From an uncultured Bacteroidota bacterium (GTDB taxonomy: Bacteria > Bacteroidota > Bacteroidia > Flavobacteriales > Flavobacteriaceae): DNA of 64,000 nt. Numbering within the stretch: the stretch's first letter is position 1; each line of letters begins with the position of its first letter. The notes under the pieces are model-generated. The model ran no database searches. It was not told where the DNA came from and was given only the letters and a program-made list of their open reading frames with translations. Position numbers and translations under genes: made by a program. This document shows, piece after piece, positions 7,957 through 16,230 of this stretch. The stretch covers positions 33,145 to 97,144 of the forward strand of contig CACOFE010000003.1 in assembly GCA_902626365.1 (NCBI GenBank), in the 5' to 3' direction.

Positions 7957-9396
7957 TTAATTTGATTGATTTTGAAAAGGGTCATCATTTACATAATTTC
8001 TCATTTCTTCTAATTTAATACTATATTTTTTAACTAACTCCTTATTTTCGGGTAGTTTCGAAATATCTATATTTTGCTTTTTATCGTTTTTCATGTCATA
8101 AAGCATATTTCCTAAATATTTTTCTCCTATTACAAATTCAGTGTATGAATAGTTTTTGTCTATAACTGCTTCACCCTGCTTATATCTTGTATAAATCTCA
8201 TCTTTTAAAATAGTTTTTGGGTTTTTAAGAACTGGTGTTAAGCTTTGTCCCTGTATGTAATTTGGTGGTTTTATTCCCGCAAGTTCACAAAGCGTTGGAT
8301 ATATATCAACTAACTCTGTGAAAGAATCTGAATTGTCTTTCGCGCTATATTTTGGAGAAGATATAATCAACGGAATTTGGACTGCTTCGTAAAAAGTACT
8401 ATGCTTACACCAGAAGCCATGTTCACCCAAGAAGTATCCGTGATCACTCCATAAAATTATTGTTGTATTTTCTCTTAATCCAGCTTCTTCTAATCCTTCA
8501 ATTAATTTTCCAATCATTGCATCCATGTATGAAACACTGGCATAATAACCATGAATCAAATCCTTTGATAATTCATCGTCAAGTAGACCTTCTGCGGGAA
8601 TTCCAAGATAATTTTTTCTTAATTCAGCTGAATTATGCTGTGCTTCAATTGCTATGTCAGGTGAATTTAAGGGTTGATATAAGTTGTCTGCTAATTTAAT
8701 TTTATCATGGTCATACATATCCCAATATTTTTTGGGTTGTATAAAAGGAAGGTGTGGAGAAACATATCCGATAGCCATAAAAAAAGGTTTTCCATTGCTA
8801 CTAAACTCATTAAATTTTTTAATGGCTTTAAGTGTAATTTTTCCATCATTATACGCATAGTCATCTACATCTGGATATTCAACAATGGGATTTTTCTTTC
8901 CGTACTCACCTGTTTCGGCATTGTCTCTTAATCTAATAGATTCGGGATCTTGAAAATCAGCCTGATCAGCACCTCCATCTTTCTCAGTCCAATGTTGTGC
9001 AAAGTCATCGTTATGATGATAAATTTTTCCATATGAAATAGTTTCATATCCGTTCTCCTTAAAAATCTGATTTAGTGGAATTGCATGTGGAGCATCAACT
9101 GATGCTCTTGTAGAGAAGTCATTGAACCTTTTCTCACTAGGTCTAACACCGGTCATAATACTTGCTCTGCTTGCGCCACATACTGCTATGTTTGTAAAAG
9201 CATTATTAAATTGTACACCCTCCGATGCTAACTTATCCATGTAAGGGGTAATCATTGTTTCCTCTTCATAATTATATGAGTTCATGGTTGGTCTTAAGTC
9301 ATCAATTGAAATAAAAAGTATATTGTGTTTTTGTTCAACTTTATTATTGCATGAAATTAGAAATACTCCTAAAATGATTACTAAAATTTTTTTCAT
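7957..9396 (-). CDS. S1-family sulfatase, iduronate-2-sulfatase-like lipoprotein
   Basis: A 479-residue sulfatase. The N-terminus MKKILVIILGVFLISCNN has a lipobox with Cys16, so a lipid-anchored protein. Metal-binding Asp32 and Asp33 lie in FISIDDLRP, and the sulfatase motif CGASRASIMTG starts at Cys73, the residue expected to be converted to formylglycine. SDHGYFLGEHGFWCKHS further on is typical of the iduronate-2-sulfatase-like subfamily (about S1_7 in SulfAtlas terms; this is my estimate). It needs a formylglycine-generating or anSME enzyme encoded elsewhere. It is one of three adjacent sulfatase genes, followed after 3 bases by the beta-helix gene. The substrate is inferred to be a sulfate ester on the PUL glycan. 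Confidence 0.9.
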   Translation of the reverse strand: MKKILVIILGVFLISCNNKVEQKHNILFISIDDLRPTMNSYNYEEETMITPYMDKLASEGVQFNNAFTNIAVCGASRASIMTGVRPSEKRFNDFSTRASVDAPHAIPLNQIFKENGYETISYGKIYHHNDDFAQHWTEKDGGADQADFQDPESIRLRDNAETGEYGKKNPIVEYPDVDDYAYNDGKITLKAIKKFNEFSSNGKPFFMAIGYVSPHLPFIQPKKYWDMYDHDKIKLADNLYQPLNSPDIAIEAQHNSAELRKNYLGIPAEGLLDDELSKDLIHGYYASVSYMDAMIGKLIEGLEEAGLRENTTIILWSDHGYFLGEHGFWCKHSTFYEAVQIPLIISSPKYSAKDNSDSFTELVDIYPTLCELAGIKPPNYIQGQSLTPVLKNPKTILKDEIYTRYKQGEAVIDKNYSYTEFVIGEKYLGNMLYDMKNDKKQNIDISKLPENKELVKKYSIKLEEMRNYVNDDPFQNQSN

Positions 9397-9403
9397 TATA
9401 AAT

Positions 9404-11059
9404 TTAGTTTGATGTTATTTCTGAAGCCTTATATCCGATCCTAATTGCTCTTGCAACAATTTTTTGTTTATCTCCGATTGTAATCGGTGTGTGATATAAG
9501 CTCCAACTATTGGTTCCTATTTTTTCATCTATTTGATAGCCTATTGATGCTCCATTTGTAATTGAAGTCAATTCATATAATCCGTCATTCCTAATTTTAA
9601 ACTCAACATTTTCTGTCTTTGGTTGAATCATGTTTGGCCAAAATGATTCAACTAATTTATTCTCAGGAATAAAGCCCTGATCATTAATTTCTTTCTGCCA
9701 ATTTTCTAAAGCAATTCTAAAGTTGTTTATCCTGTCCGCATGTTTTGGGTCATCGATAATATTATTAACCTCATAAGGATCATTAAGTAAATCATAAAAC
9801 TCCTCTAAAGGCTTTGTTTTCATAAATATGTATTTTGCATCTCCATCCAACATATCTAAACTGTCCATTTGAATAAGTTTAGAGTTCATTGTAATTCGCT
9901 CTCTATATTTATTACGATAAATCAAAGGTTGCTCTGGCATAAAGTTTTTGATATAGACATATCTTCCATCTAAAACAGACCTTTGCATATCAGTACTTTC
10001 ATCGAATCGATCTGCTGTACCAAATGCATATTGTCTAGGACTATCTTCATATATTCCAGCTATAGCCTTGCCATCATAATGCTTAGGAGGCTCAATATTT
10101 AAAAGAGATAGTACAGTAGGACCTAGATCCATTAACGAAACTATTCTTTCATCAACTTTACCGGCATCCATTTTATTTGGGTATCTAATAATTAAAGGGA
10201 CATTTAGCCCACTGTTTCCAACAGCTCTTTTTTGTCTAAGTAAATTTCCTCCATGGTCGCTCCAAAACATAATAATAGTGTTTTCCAACAACCCATCCTC
10301 TTCTAGTTGGCTAATCAGCTCTCCAACTTTTTTATCCATTGCTTCAATATTAGAATACTTTCTTGCAATATCAGTTCTAACTTCTGGAATGTCTGGGAAA
10401 TATGATGGAATTATAATATCCTCTGGGCTAACCGTTAGAGGTTGATTGCTTCTTTCCCATATTCTAGATTCGTGTGTTAGTAAAGTATTCCATACATAAA
10501 AAAATGGCTTATCTTTTGGTGCGTCCCTATAACTTACTGTTGACGAAACCTCATCCCAAGCTGTAAATGGGGCGTTGAATTGATAATCACATTTAAAGTT
10601 ATTGGCGCAATAATATCCATTAGTTCTCAGAATCTCAGTAAATGGTTTGACATAAGTTGGAGGGACAACTTCGTATTCAGGAATATTTTTTCCTTCTTTA
10701 TCAATAACACCAATATTTTTTCTGTATGATACCTGTTCAGGAGTTTTATAATTATGATAATCTCCTGTCCTCATATTATGAGCTCCAAGCCTAGCTGAAT
10801 ACATTCCGGTTATAACAGAAAATCGACTTGGTGCACATACTCCAGCAGTTGAATAGGCATTAGTATATCTAACCCCCTCAGATGCAAGCTTATCAAGGTT
10901 TGGTGTTTTGATTATGTCATTTCCATATGACCCCAAAATAGGTCCCATATCTTCACAGCTTATCCATACAATGTTAAGAGGCTTTTCGAGAACTTTTAAA
11001 TTATTAGAGCATGAATAAAAAAGCAACAAAAAGGATAATATGAGTTTGATTTTATACAT
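9404..11059 (-). CDS. S1-family sulfatase, predicted lipoprotein
   Basis: I place the start at the ATG at 11059, which gives 551 residues beginning MYKIKLILSFLLLFYSC, a clean lipoprotein signal with Cys17. An upstream ATG at 11104 would add 15 residues that run into the previous gene and spoil the signal peptide. The sulfatase motif CAPSRFSVITG starts at Cys75. Metal-site residues Glu36-Asp37 replace the commoner Asp-Asp (WISCEDMGP), a variant known in some S1 subfamilies. WSDHGGNLLRQKRAV carries the second metal-binding part. The start lies one base after the preceding sulfatase stop (11061), so the two are probably translationally coupled. Confidence 0.87.
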   Translation of the reverse strand: MYKIKLILSFLLLFYSCSNNLKVLEKPLNIVWISCEDMGPILGSYGNDIIKTPNLDKLASEGVRYTNAYSTAGVCAPSRFSVITGMYSARLGAHNMRTGDYHNYKTPEQVSYRKNIGVIDKEGKNIPEYEVVPPTYVKPFTEILRTNGYYCANNFKCDYQFNAPFTAWDEVSSTVSYRDAPKDKPFFYVWNTLLTHESRIWERSNQPLTVSPEDIIIPSYFPDIPEVRTDIARKYSNIEAMDKKVGELISQLEEDGLLENTIIMFWSDHGGNLLRQKRAVGNSGLNVPLIIRYPNKMDAGKVDERIVSLMDLGPTVLSLLNIEPPKHYDGKAIAGIYEDSPRQYAFGTADRFDESTDMQRSVLDGRYVYIKNFMPEQPLIYRNKYRERITMNSKLIQMDSLDMLDGDAKYIFMKTKPLEEFYDLLNDPYEVNNIIDDPKHADRINNFRIALENWQKEINDQGFIPENKLVESFWPNMIQPKTENVEFKIRNDGLYELTSITNGASIGYQIDEKIGTNSWSLYHTPITIGDKQKIVARAIRIGYKASEITSN

Positions 11060-11060
11060 G

Positions 11061-12461
11061 CTAATAATGGAGTTTAACATAATCGTCATCATTAAGTTTA
11101 CCAATTAAATCATCTGGAACGTTGTTCCATTTAGACTTTTTATCCAAAGGATGAAGAGTAGGCTTCAATACTGAAATTGGATTGTCTAAAAGAAAATCCT
11201 CTTGACTTTTCATCCAATTTTCAAGAGCAACTGACAGCCTGTTTCTTATTTGTTTGTATTTAGGATTGTCTATTAGATTTACTTTTTGATATGGATCTTT
11301 TTCCAAGTCATATAATTCTTCATAAGGAACATTTGGAAACGATTCAGCTCCAATTTTAGCAAATTCATTTATAACTGGGTTGTTGCCTAAGTTTGAATTA
11401 ACAACTTCAACAGAATTAAAGTTTCTTATTAGCTTATACCTGTTACCTCTTATCATTCTTGATGGAAATATTTTACATTCTCTTATGTTTTGTCTTGTCG
11501 AAACCCCAAAAACATAATCATGAATTTTCATCTTACTTCCATTTAAAGTCTCAAGAAAACTCTTTCCATCTATTTCGCTTGGAATTTCAGTATTGGAAAC
11601 TTCTAATATAGTGGGCAAAACATCAACAAGGGTCAACAATGTTTCAGATTTAGTGTTTGGCTTAATTTTTCCAGGCCACCTAACAATAAATGGCACTCGC
11701 AATCCCTGCTCTTTTAAACTCCACTTGCCACTTAAGCCGTGGTCTGATGCATAAATAAACATTGTATTTTCTTTAAGGCCATAATTATCAACCATATTTA
11801 AAACTTGCCCTAGTTGATCATTATCATCTTGAATATTTTGATAATAACCTGGCTTGTGATTTCCTATATAAGATGGGTCGTATGGTAATTTAAAAATATC
11901 TGCTTTACTATAATTTGATGTTTGTGGATATGGGCCATGTGGATAATCTGATGCAATAATTAAACAAAAAGGGTTGTTTACATTTTTTAGGTAATCATCA
12001 ATTTGGTCAAGAGGTAAGTACCTATTATTAATTTTTGGAAAATAATGAGTCCAGTCAAATACTTTGTTTGGTTTAACATGGCTTTTTCCTGCTAAAACTA
12101 CTTCATAACCTGATTCCTTTAATAATGATGTGATGCTTTTAATATCAGGTTTAACACCAATATGATTAGCCATACATCCGTTTTTCACAGGATACATTCC
12201 TGTAAAAATTTGAGATCTACTAGGGGCGCATATTGCCTGACCTGTGTAAAAGTTTGAAAACTTCATGCCTTGGCTAGCAAGAAGATCAGCATTACTCGTT
12301 TGAACATTTGGGTTTCCATACACCCCATAATCTAGTAAATCCTGATCATCAGAAAGATAAAAAACTATGTTAGGTGTTTTTGGTTCTTGCTGAGCATAAA
12401 AGGGGTTGAAATACAATAAAGATATTAGGAGAATATAATAAGTAAGTCTGTTTTTTCTCAT
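11061..12461 (-). CDS. S1-family sulfatase with ordinary signal peptide (heparan N-sulfatase-like type)
   Basis: A 466-residue sulfatase with a signal peptide at about 1-24 (FNPFYAQ) and no lipobox, so a soluble periplasmic protein is likely. Asp38-Asp39 in FYLSDDQD bind metal; the motif CAPSRSQIFTGMYP starts at Cys78; YASDHGLSGKWSLKEQG carries the later conserved Asp-His. Overall form resembles the N-sulfoglucosamine sulfohydrolase-like group, but sulfated marine glycans are also known targets of that group. The start overlaps the GH30 stop by four bases (ATGA-type junction), which indicates translational coupling. The three sulfatases differ clearly from one another, so they probably remove different sulfate esters. 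Confidence 0.88.
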   Translation of the reverse strand: MRKNRLTYYILLISLLYFNPFYAQQEPKTPNIVFYLSDDQDLLDYGVYGNPNVQTSNADLLASQGMKFSNFYTGQAICAPSRSQIFTGMYPVKNGCMANHIGVKPDIKSITSLLKESGYEVVLAGKSHVKPNKVFDWTHYFPKINNRYLPLDQIDDYLKNVNNPFCLIIASDYPHGPYPQTSNYSKADIFKLPYDPSYIGNHKPGYYQNIQDDNDQLGQVLNMVDNYGLKENTMFIYASDHGLSGKWSLKEQGLRVPFIVRWPGKIKPNTKSETLLTLVDVLPTILEVSNTEIPSEIDGKSFLETLNGSKMKIHDYVFGVSTRQNIRECKIFPSRMIRGNRYKLIRNFNSVEVVNSNLGNNPVINEFAKIGAESFPNVPYEELYDLEKDPYQKVNLIDNPKYKQIRNRLSVALENWMKSQEDFLLDNPISVLKPTLHPLDKKSKWNNVPDDLIGKLNDDDYVKLHY

Positions 12462-14614
12462 TGCTTAATTATCTTTTTAGTCGTTGTCTTATGATTAAAT
12501 GTGGATGTAATATTGAGTAAATATGTGCCGTGTTCTAAAGTTGATATATCAATTATAACTTCTTTATTATTACCAAACCTTTCAATTAATTTTTGACCCT
12601 GCAAATTAAAAATCTTAATATTATAATTTGAATAATCAGGTAGAATCAAATTGAGTTGATCTTCTGCTGGATTAGGGAATAACTCAACTTGAAAATCATT
12701 ATTATTTACATAATTAAACTCACTGCTAGAAAGAGACTCGTCAATATCAAAGACTAGTGAAGTTAGAGATAGTTCGGGCAGAGTAGCTGTAAAATATCTA
12801 TTATAATAATCTATTTGATTTATGCCCAACGATGAAAACTCCTCAGAATCATTATTAGTAGTTAAAAAAGTTTCCACTGATGTTGCGCCAAGCGGAACAT
12901 CTATTGAAAAATCTTTTTCATTTCCCTCATTAAATATTTGAACTATTACTTTAGATTCATCATCTGAAATAAAACCCCCAACATAAACTCCGTTTTCGTC
13001 GGTGGAATTTGAACTTATCAAACTATAGCCTTTCTTAACAAGGTTTGTAAAATGCTTAAATGAATAGTATCTTTTTGGTAAAATTATTTCACCTGTAGGG
13101 GTCCACGCAACTAAACTAGAATAACCATTGTTATCAGCTTCCTCATAAAATAAGTGTAGCATATAAGCAGTAACTCCACCTTCATTAAACCCTCTTATTA
13201 TCCACTTAATATAATTTGCTGCATCTGTCATTGATTGATCTGTACTATTGAGATTAGCAGATTCTGTTACCCATACTGGTTTACCATTAGCCGCTACTTT
13301 TAATGCATTCCAATTAGCATTATGATTTGGGTCTGCATAAGTATGGGTGCCGACAATGTCAATAGCAGCTTCAACAGCTGAATTTTCAAACATTGTGTTA
13401 ATATAATTTGTAGCAGAGGTTCCCGAATTTTGAGATTCAACTCTAAAGCATTCGGGTGAAACTATATTAATATGATCCAAGCCAGAATTTGATAACCTAG
13501 CATTTAAGTTTATTAATATACTTGATAATTCTGAAGGTGTGGTATTCATTGACTCGTATGAAACCTCATAATCAGGCTCATTTGTAGGAGAAATTGCAGT
13601 GACTTCAATTCCATATCTAGACTCCATACCATTTAAAAATGCAACAAGAAATTCACTAAATTCAGACTCTCCTCCAGATATTAAAGTTCCTCCATTATCA
13701 TGCTGACCATTAGTCTTTAACCATCCAGGAGCGCTATTACAATTTCCAATAATATGATCAAAGCCATTGATACTTAAGTCAAAGGCATTTTGTAGAGCTT
13801 CACCAACATAACGAGTTCTCCAAATATTAGGATCACTGTCATATCTTGTCCAATCAAGCTGTGATTCGTCTAAGTCGTAAGGATCATCATTATCATTTTC
13901 AGGTTCTAAATCATGATATACAAAAAAGCGAATCATATTAACCTCTAGGTCACTAAAACAATATTCCTCAATCTGCTCTCTAAAAGAATCATTTAACACA
14001 TATAATTGTTCAGTTCTCCTTTTAATTCCAGCCCCAAAACCATCAACTATTTGCAATTTTTCATTAGGTGCAAAAGTGATTCTATCACCAGGAGAAATAC
14101 TTACTTCGTCTAAGAAATATGTAACATCGGACTGCATATACCAAAACCGAACCCTATTGTTATCACTAGAGTGCTCAACGGTAAAGGTGTGACTATATCT
14201 TTGCCATTCATTTGTAATCCAAATATTTTGACCTTGATAACTTCCGGAAACCTCTGATTGAAAAACAAGTTTCATTTGTCTGGAGTCAGCTCCTTCAACT
14301 TTTGCATAAAAAGTAACGGTATACTTTTGGCCGGCAATCACTTGAAATGGATATTCGCTTTTTGAGCTAACATGCCATCCATTTGTGCCAAGTGAGTGTA
14401 CTTCACACTTCAAGGCTTTAGTACTTCCTTCAACTAAATCATCAGTTGCAATTGAATATGTTGCATCGCCCCCTTCGTTGGCTTGATGACTCCAATATTG
14501 AAAATCATTATTTTCAATATCTTCTAAAAAACCATTAGCAAGAGGAAGTTGATTCTGTGATATCGACGGATACCAAAATAAATTAAGTAATATTATTAAT
14601 ACTAATTTCCTCAC
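12458..14614 (-). CDS. GH30 family endo-acting glycosidase with N-terminal CBM and T9SS signal
   Basis: A 718-residue surface enzyme. It starts with GTG at 14614 and has a signal peptide at about 1-19. Residues about 21-175 are a CBM4/9-like module nearly the same in plan as the solitary protein at 4896-5432. The GH30 domain starts near IVDGFGAGIKRR (about 190) and carries ISPTNEPD with acid/base Glu346 and VWVTESANL with nucleophile Glu451. A GH30 beta-side domain follows. The C-terminal 75 or so residues are a T9SS sorting domain (LFPNPAEDQLNLILP). GH30 members cleave glucuronoxylan, xylan, or beta-glucans; the neighbouring GH10 and GH43 favour a xylan target. It is the first gene after susD. 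Confidence 0.9.
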   Translation of the reverse strand: MRKLVLIILLNLFWYPSISQNQLPLANGFLEDIENNDFQYWSHQANEGGDATYSIATDDLVEGSTKALKCEVHSLGTNGWHVSSKSEYPFQVIAGQKYTVTFYAKVEGADSRQMKLVFQSEVSGSYQGQNIWITNEWQRYSHTFTVEHSSDNNRVRFWYMQSDVTYFLDEVSISPGDRITFAPNEKLQIVDGFGAGIKRRTEQLYVLNDSFREQIEEYCFSDLEVNMIRFFVYHDLEPENDNDDPYDLDESQLDWTRYDSDPNIWRTRYVGEALQNAFDLSINGFDHIIGNCNSAPGWLKTNGQHDNGGTLISGGESEFSEFLVAFLNGMESRYGIEVTAISPTNEPDYEVSYESMNTTPSELSSILINLNARLSNSGLDHINIVSPECFRVESQNSGTSATNYINTMFENSAVEAAIDIVGTHTYADPNHNANWNALKVAANGKPVWVTESANLNSTDQSMTDAANYIKWIIRGFNEGGVTAYMLHLFYEEADNNGYSSLVAWTPTGEIILPKRYYSFKHFTNLVKKGYSLISSNSTDENGVYVGGFISDDESKVIVQIFNEGNEKDFSIDVPLGATSVETFLTTNNDSEEFSSLGINQIDYYNRYFTATLPELSLTSLVFDIDESLSSSEFNYVNNNDFQVELFPNPAEDQLNLILPDYSNYNIKIFNLQGQKLIERFGNNKEVIIDISTLEHGTYLLNITSTFNHKTTTKKIIKQ

Positions 14615-14628
14615 TCTTATAAATTATA

Positions 14629-14661
14629 ATGCTACCACTAATAATTTACTAATGGCAGCAT
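14629..14661 (-). promoter_or_regulatory. RNA hairpin directly after susD
   Basis: In the 63-base gap between susD and GH30, bases 14629-14644 and 14646-14661 form a long stem. Three positions that mismatch as DNA on the plus strand (A/C pairs at 14634/14656, 14638/14652 and 14641/14649) become G-U wobble pairs in the minus-strand RNA, so the stem is complete only in the transcript of this operon. No U-run follows, so it is more likely an RNA-stabilising or processing hairpin than a full terminator. Such elements are one way to keep susCD message above that of the downstream enzymes. Confidence 0.65.
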
Positions 14662-14677
14662 ATTGTAAATTTAATTT

Positions 14678-16201
14678 TTAGTCAATTAAATCATTGGTAT
14701 TGATTTCAATTAACGGAATCGGTAATGACATTACTTGAGCCTCATCAGTACTCAATGTTAGGTCAACAGAAGGGTTGTGGATAGGATTATTGTTGTGGAA
14801 TAAAATCGTTTTATTTAAAAAATAATCGAACCCTCTTCTTCTATTGTTGTGAGCGTCTTCGCCTTCACCTAACATTTCAAATCTATATTCATACATTACT
14901 GCCTCTCTAAACTCATCTTGAGTTCCAAAATAAGCACCTTGCGGGCTCATTCCCACTCTACTTAAAAGCTCTGTAATAAATCCTAATTGTTGCCCATTAT
15001 CTAATTCATTAGAAATTTCGGCCAACATTATTAATACTTCACCATACCTGTATATAATTACATTTTGATCTCCATATTGATTGCTGTGTTGTGTGTCCTT
15101 TTCAGTGAATTTAAAAAAGTATGGATGTGCTTTTGAAAAATTTGGCCTACCTGGATTTGAAGGATAGACAGTTATTAGATTGCCATTGTCTGCTCTATTA
15201 TAACTATGCAAATAGGTTCCTTCTAATCTAGGATCATTTGGATATGTCGAAGCATGGTGGTCATGAACATCTGCGCTAACTCTTAACCATCCAAAATGCT
15301 GTCCTAATTTATATTTCCAAGGGGTAAAGTTTCTTCCCATCTGTGAGTTAGCTGCATCTTGACTAATTTGTAATTCCCATATTGACTCAGGTGAATTTTC
15401 ATTAGTATCTGTAAATAAACTGCTGTAGTCAGCAACCAAACTATATTGACCATAAACCTGCATTGCTTGATCATAGGCTAATTGCCAATAATCCATTTCA
15501 CTTACTCCAGCAGCTCTTAAATCTGGATTAGTAGCTAGTGTCATATAAACTTTTGCTAATAACATATTAGCAGCATACTGTTTAGGATATCCTGTTCCAA
15601 AATTACCATTCATTAGAGAAGCTGCCATTTCAGCGTCAGCAATTATTTGCGCATAAACATCTTTTGACGGAGAAGTTGCTAAATGTAAATTTTCATTGTT
15701 AGGTAATGACAACCAAAGTGGGATATCGCCCCAAAGTCTAGTCAATGAAAAATATGACCATGCCCTAACAAAATATGCTTGACCCGCAATATCGTTGAAG
15801 CCAGATTCATCTGAAGTTGAAGGCTCTATAACAGTTACCACATTTTGTATCGCGCCATTACATCTTGCGATTACAGAATATAATCCTCCCCACATTGCCT
15901 CCGAGTCAGCATCATAAGTTGGCTTAAGTGAAAAAAGGTTTGCATTATTTATGTTGTTTACATTATTGCCGCCATTTTTTCCTGCAGTAAATAATCCAGA
16001 AAATCCATTGATTGCAAATATTCTTCTTTCTTGCGCATTGTAGCTAGTCAATGCCTGGTAGATCCCATCTAATGCGCCTTTTGCAACATTTATATCAGTG
16101 TATACCGCTTCAGAATCTAAAAATATAGGATCTTCATCAAGGTCACATGACATTGAGAATAACCCAATTATAGCTAATAATATTATTTTAAAATTTTTCA
16201 T
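14678..16201 (-). CDS. SusD/RagB-family glycan-binding lipoprotein
   Basis: A 507-residue outer-membrane lipoprotein with signal MKNFKIILLAIIGLFSMSC and lipid-anchor Cys19 followed by DLDEDP. The TPR-rich SusD body is visible in AYTDINVAKGALDGIYQAL, GQAYFVRAWSYFSLTRLWGDIPLW (about 140-165) and the late VIIYRYGEVLIMLAEISNEL. It forms the lid of the SusCD uptake complex. It follows the SusC gene with a 29-base gap, so the two are one transcription unit. The ligand is inferred from the PUL enzymes to be a xylan oligosaccharide, probably sulfated. The final residues differ from the more usual basic ending but no truncation is apparent. Confidence 0.95.
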   Translation of the reverse strand: MKNFKIILLAIIGLFSMSCDLDEDPIFLDSEAVYTDINVAKGALDGIYQALTSYNAQERRIFAINGFSGLFTAGKNGGNNVNNINNANLFSLKPTYDADSEAMWGGLYSVIARCNGAIQNVVTVIEPSTSDESGFNDIAGQAYFVRAWSYFSLTRLWGDIPLWLSLPNNENLHLATSPSKDVYAQIIADAEMAASLMNGNFGTGYPKQYAANMLLAKVYMTLATNPDLRAAGVSEMDYWQLAYDQAMQVYGQYSLVADYSSLFTDTNENSPESIWELQISQDAANSQMGRNFTPWKYKLGQHFGWLRVSADVHDHHASTYPNDPRLEGTYLHSYNRADNGNLITVYPSNPGRPNFSKAHPYFFKFTEKDTQHSNQYGDQNVIIYRYGEVLIMLAEISNELDNGQQLGFITELLSRVGMSPQGAYFGTQDEFREAVMYEYRFEMLGEGEDAHNNRRRGFDYFLNKTILFHNNNPIHNPSVDLTLSTDEAQVMSLPIPLIEINTNDLID

Positions 16202-16230
16202 AATTAAAGAATTTAGTTTTTTTAATTTTT

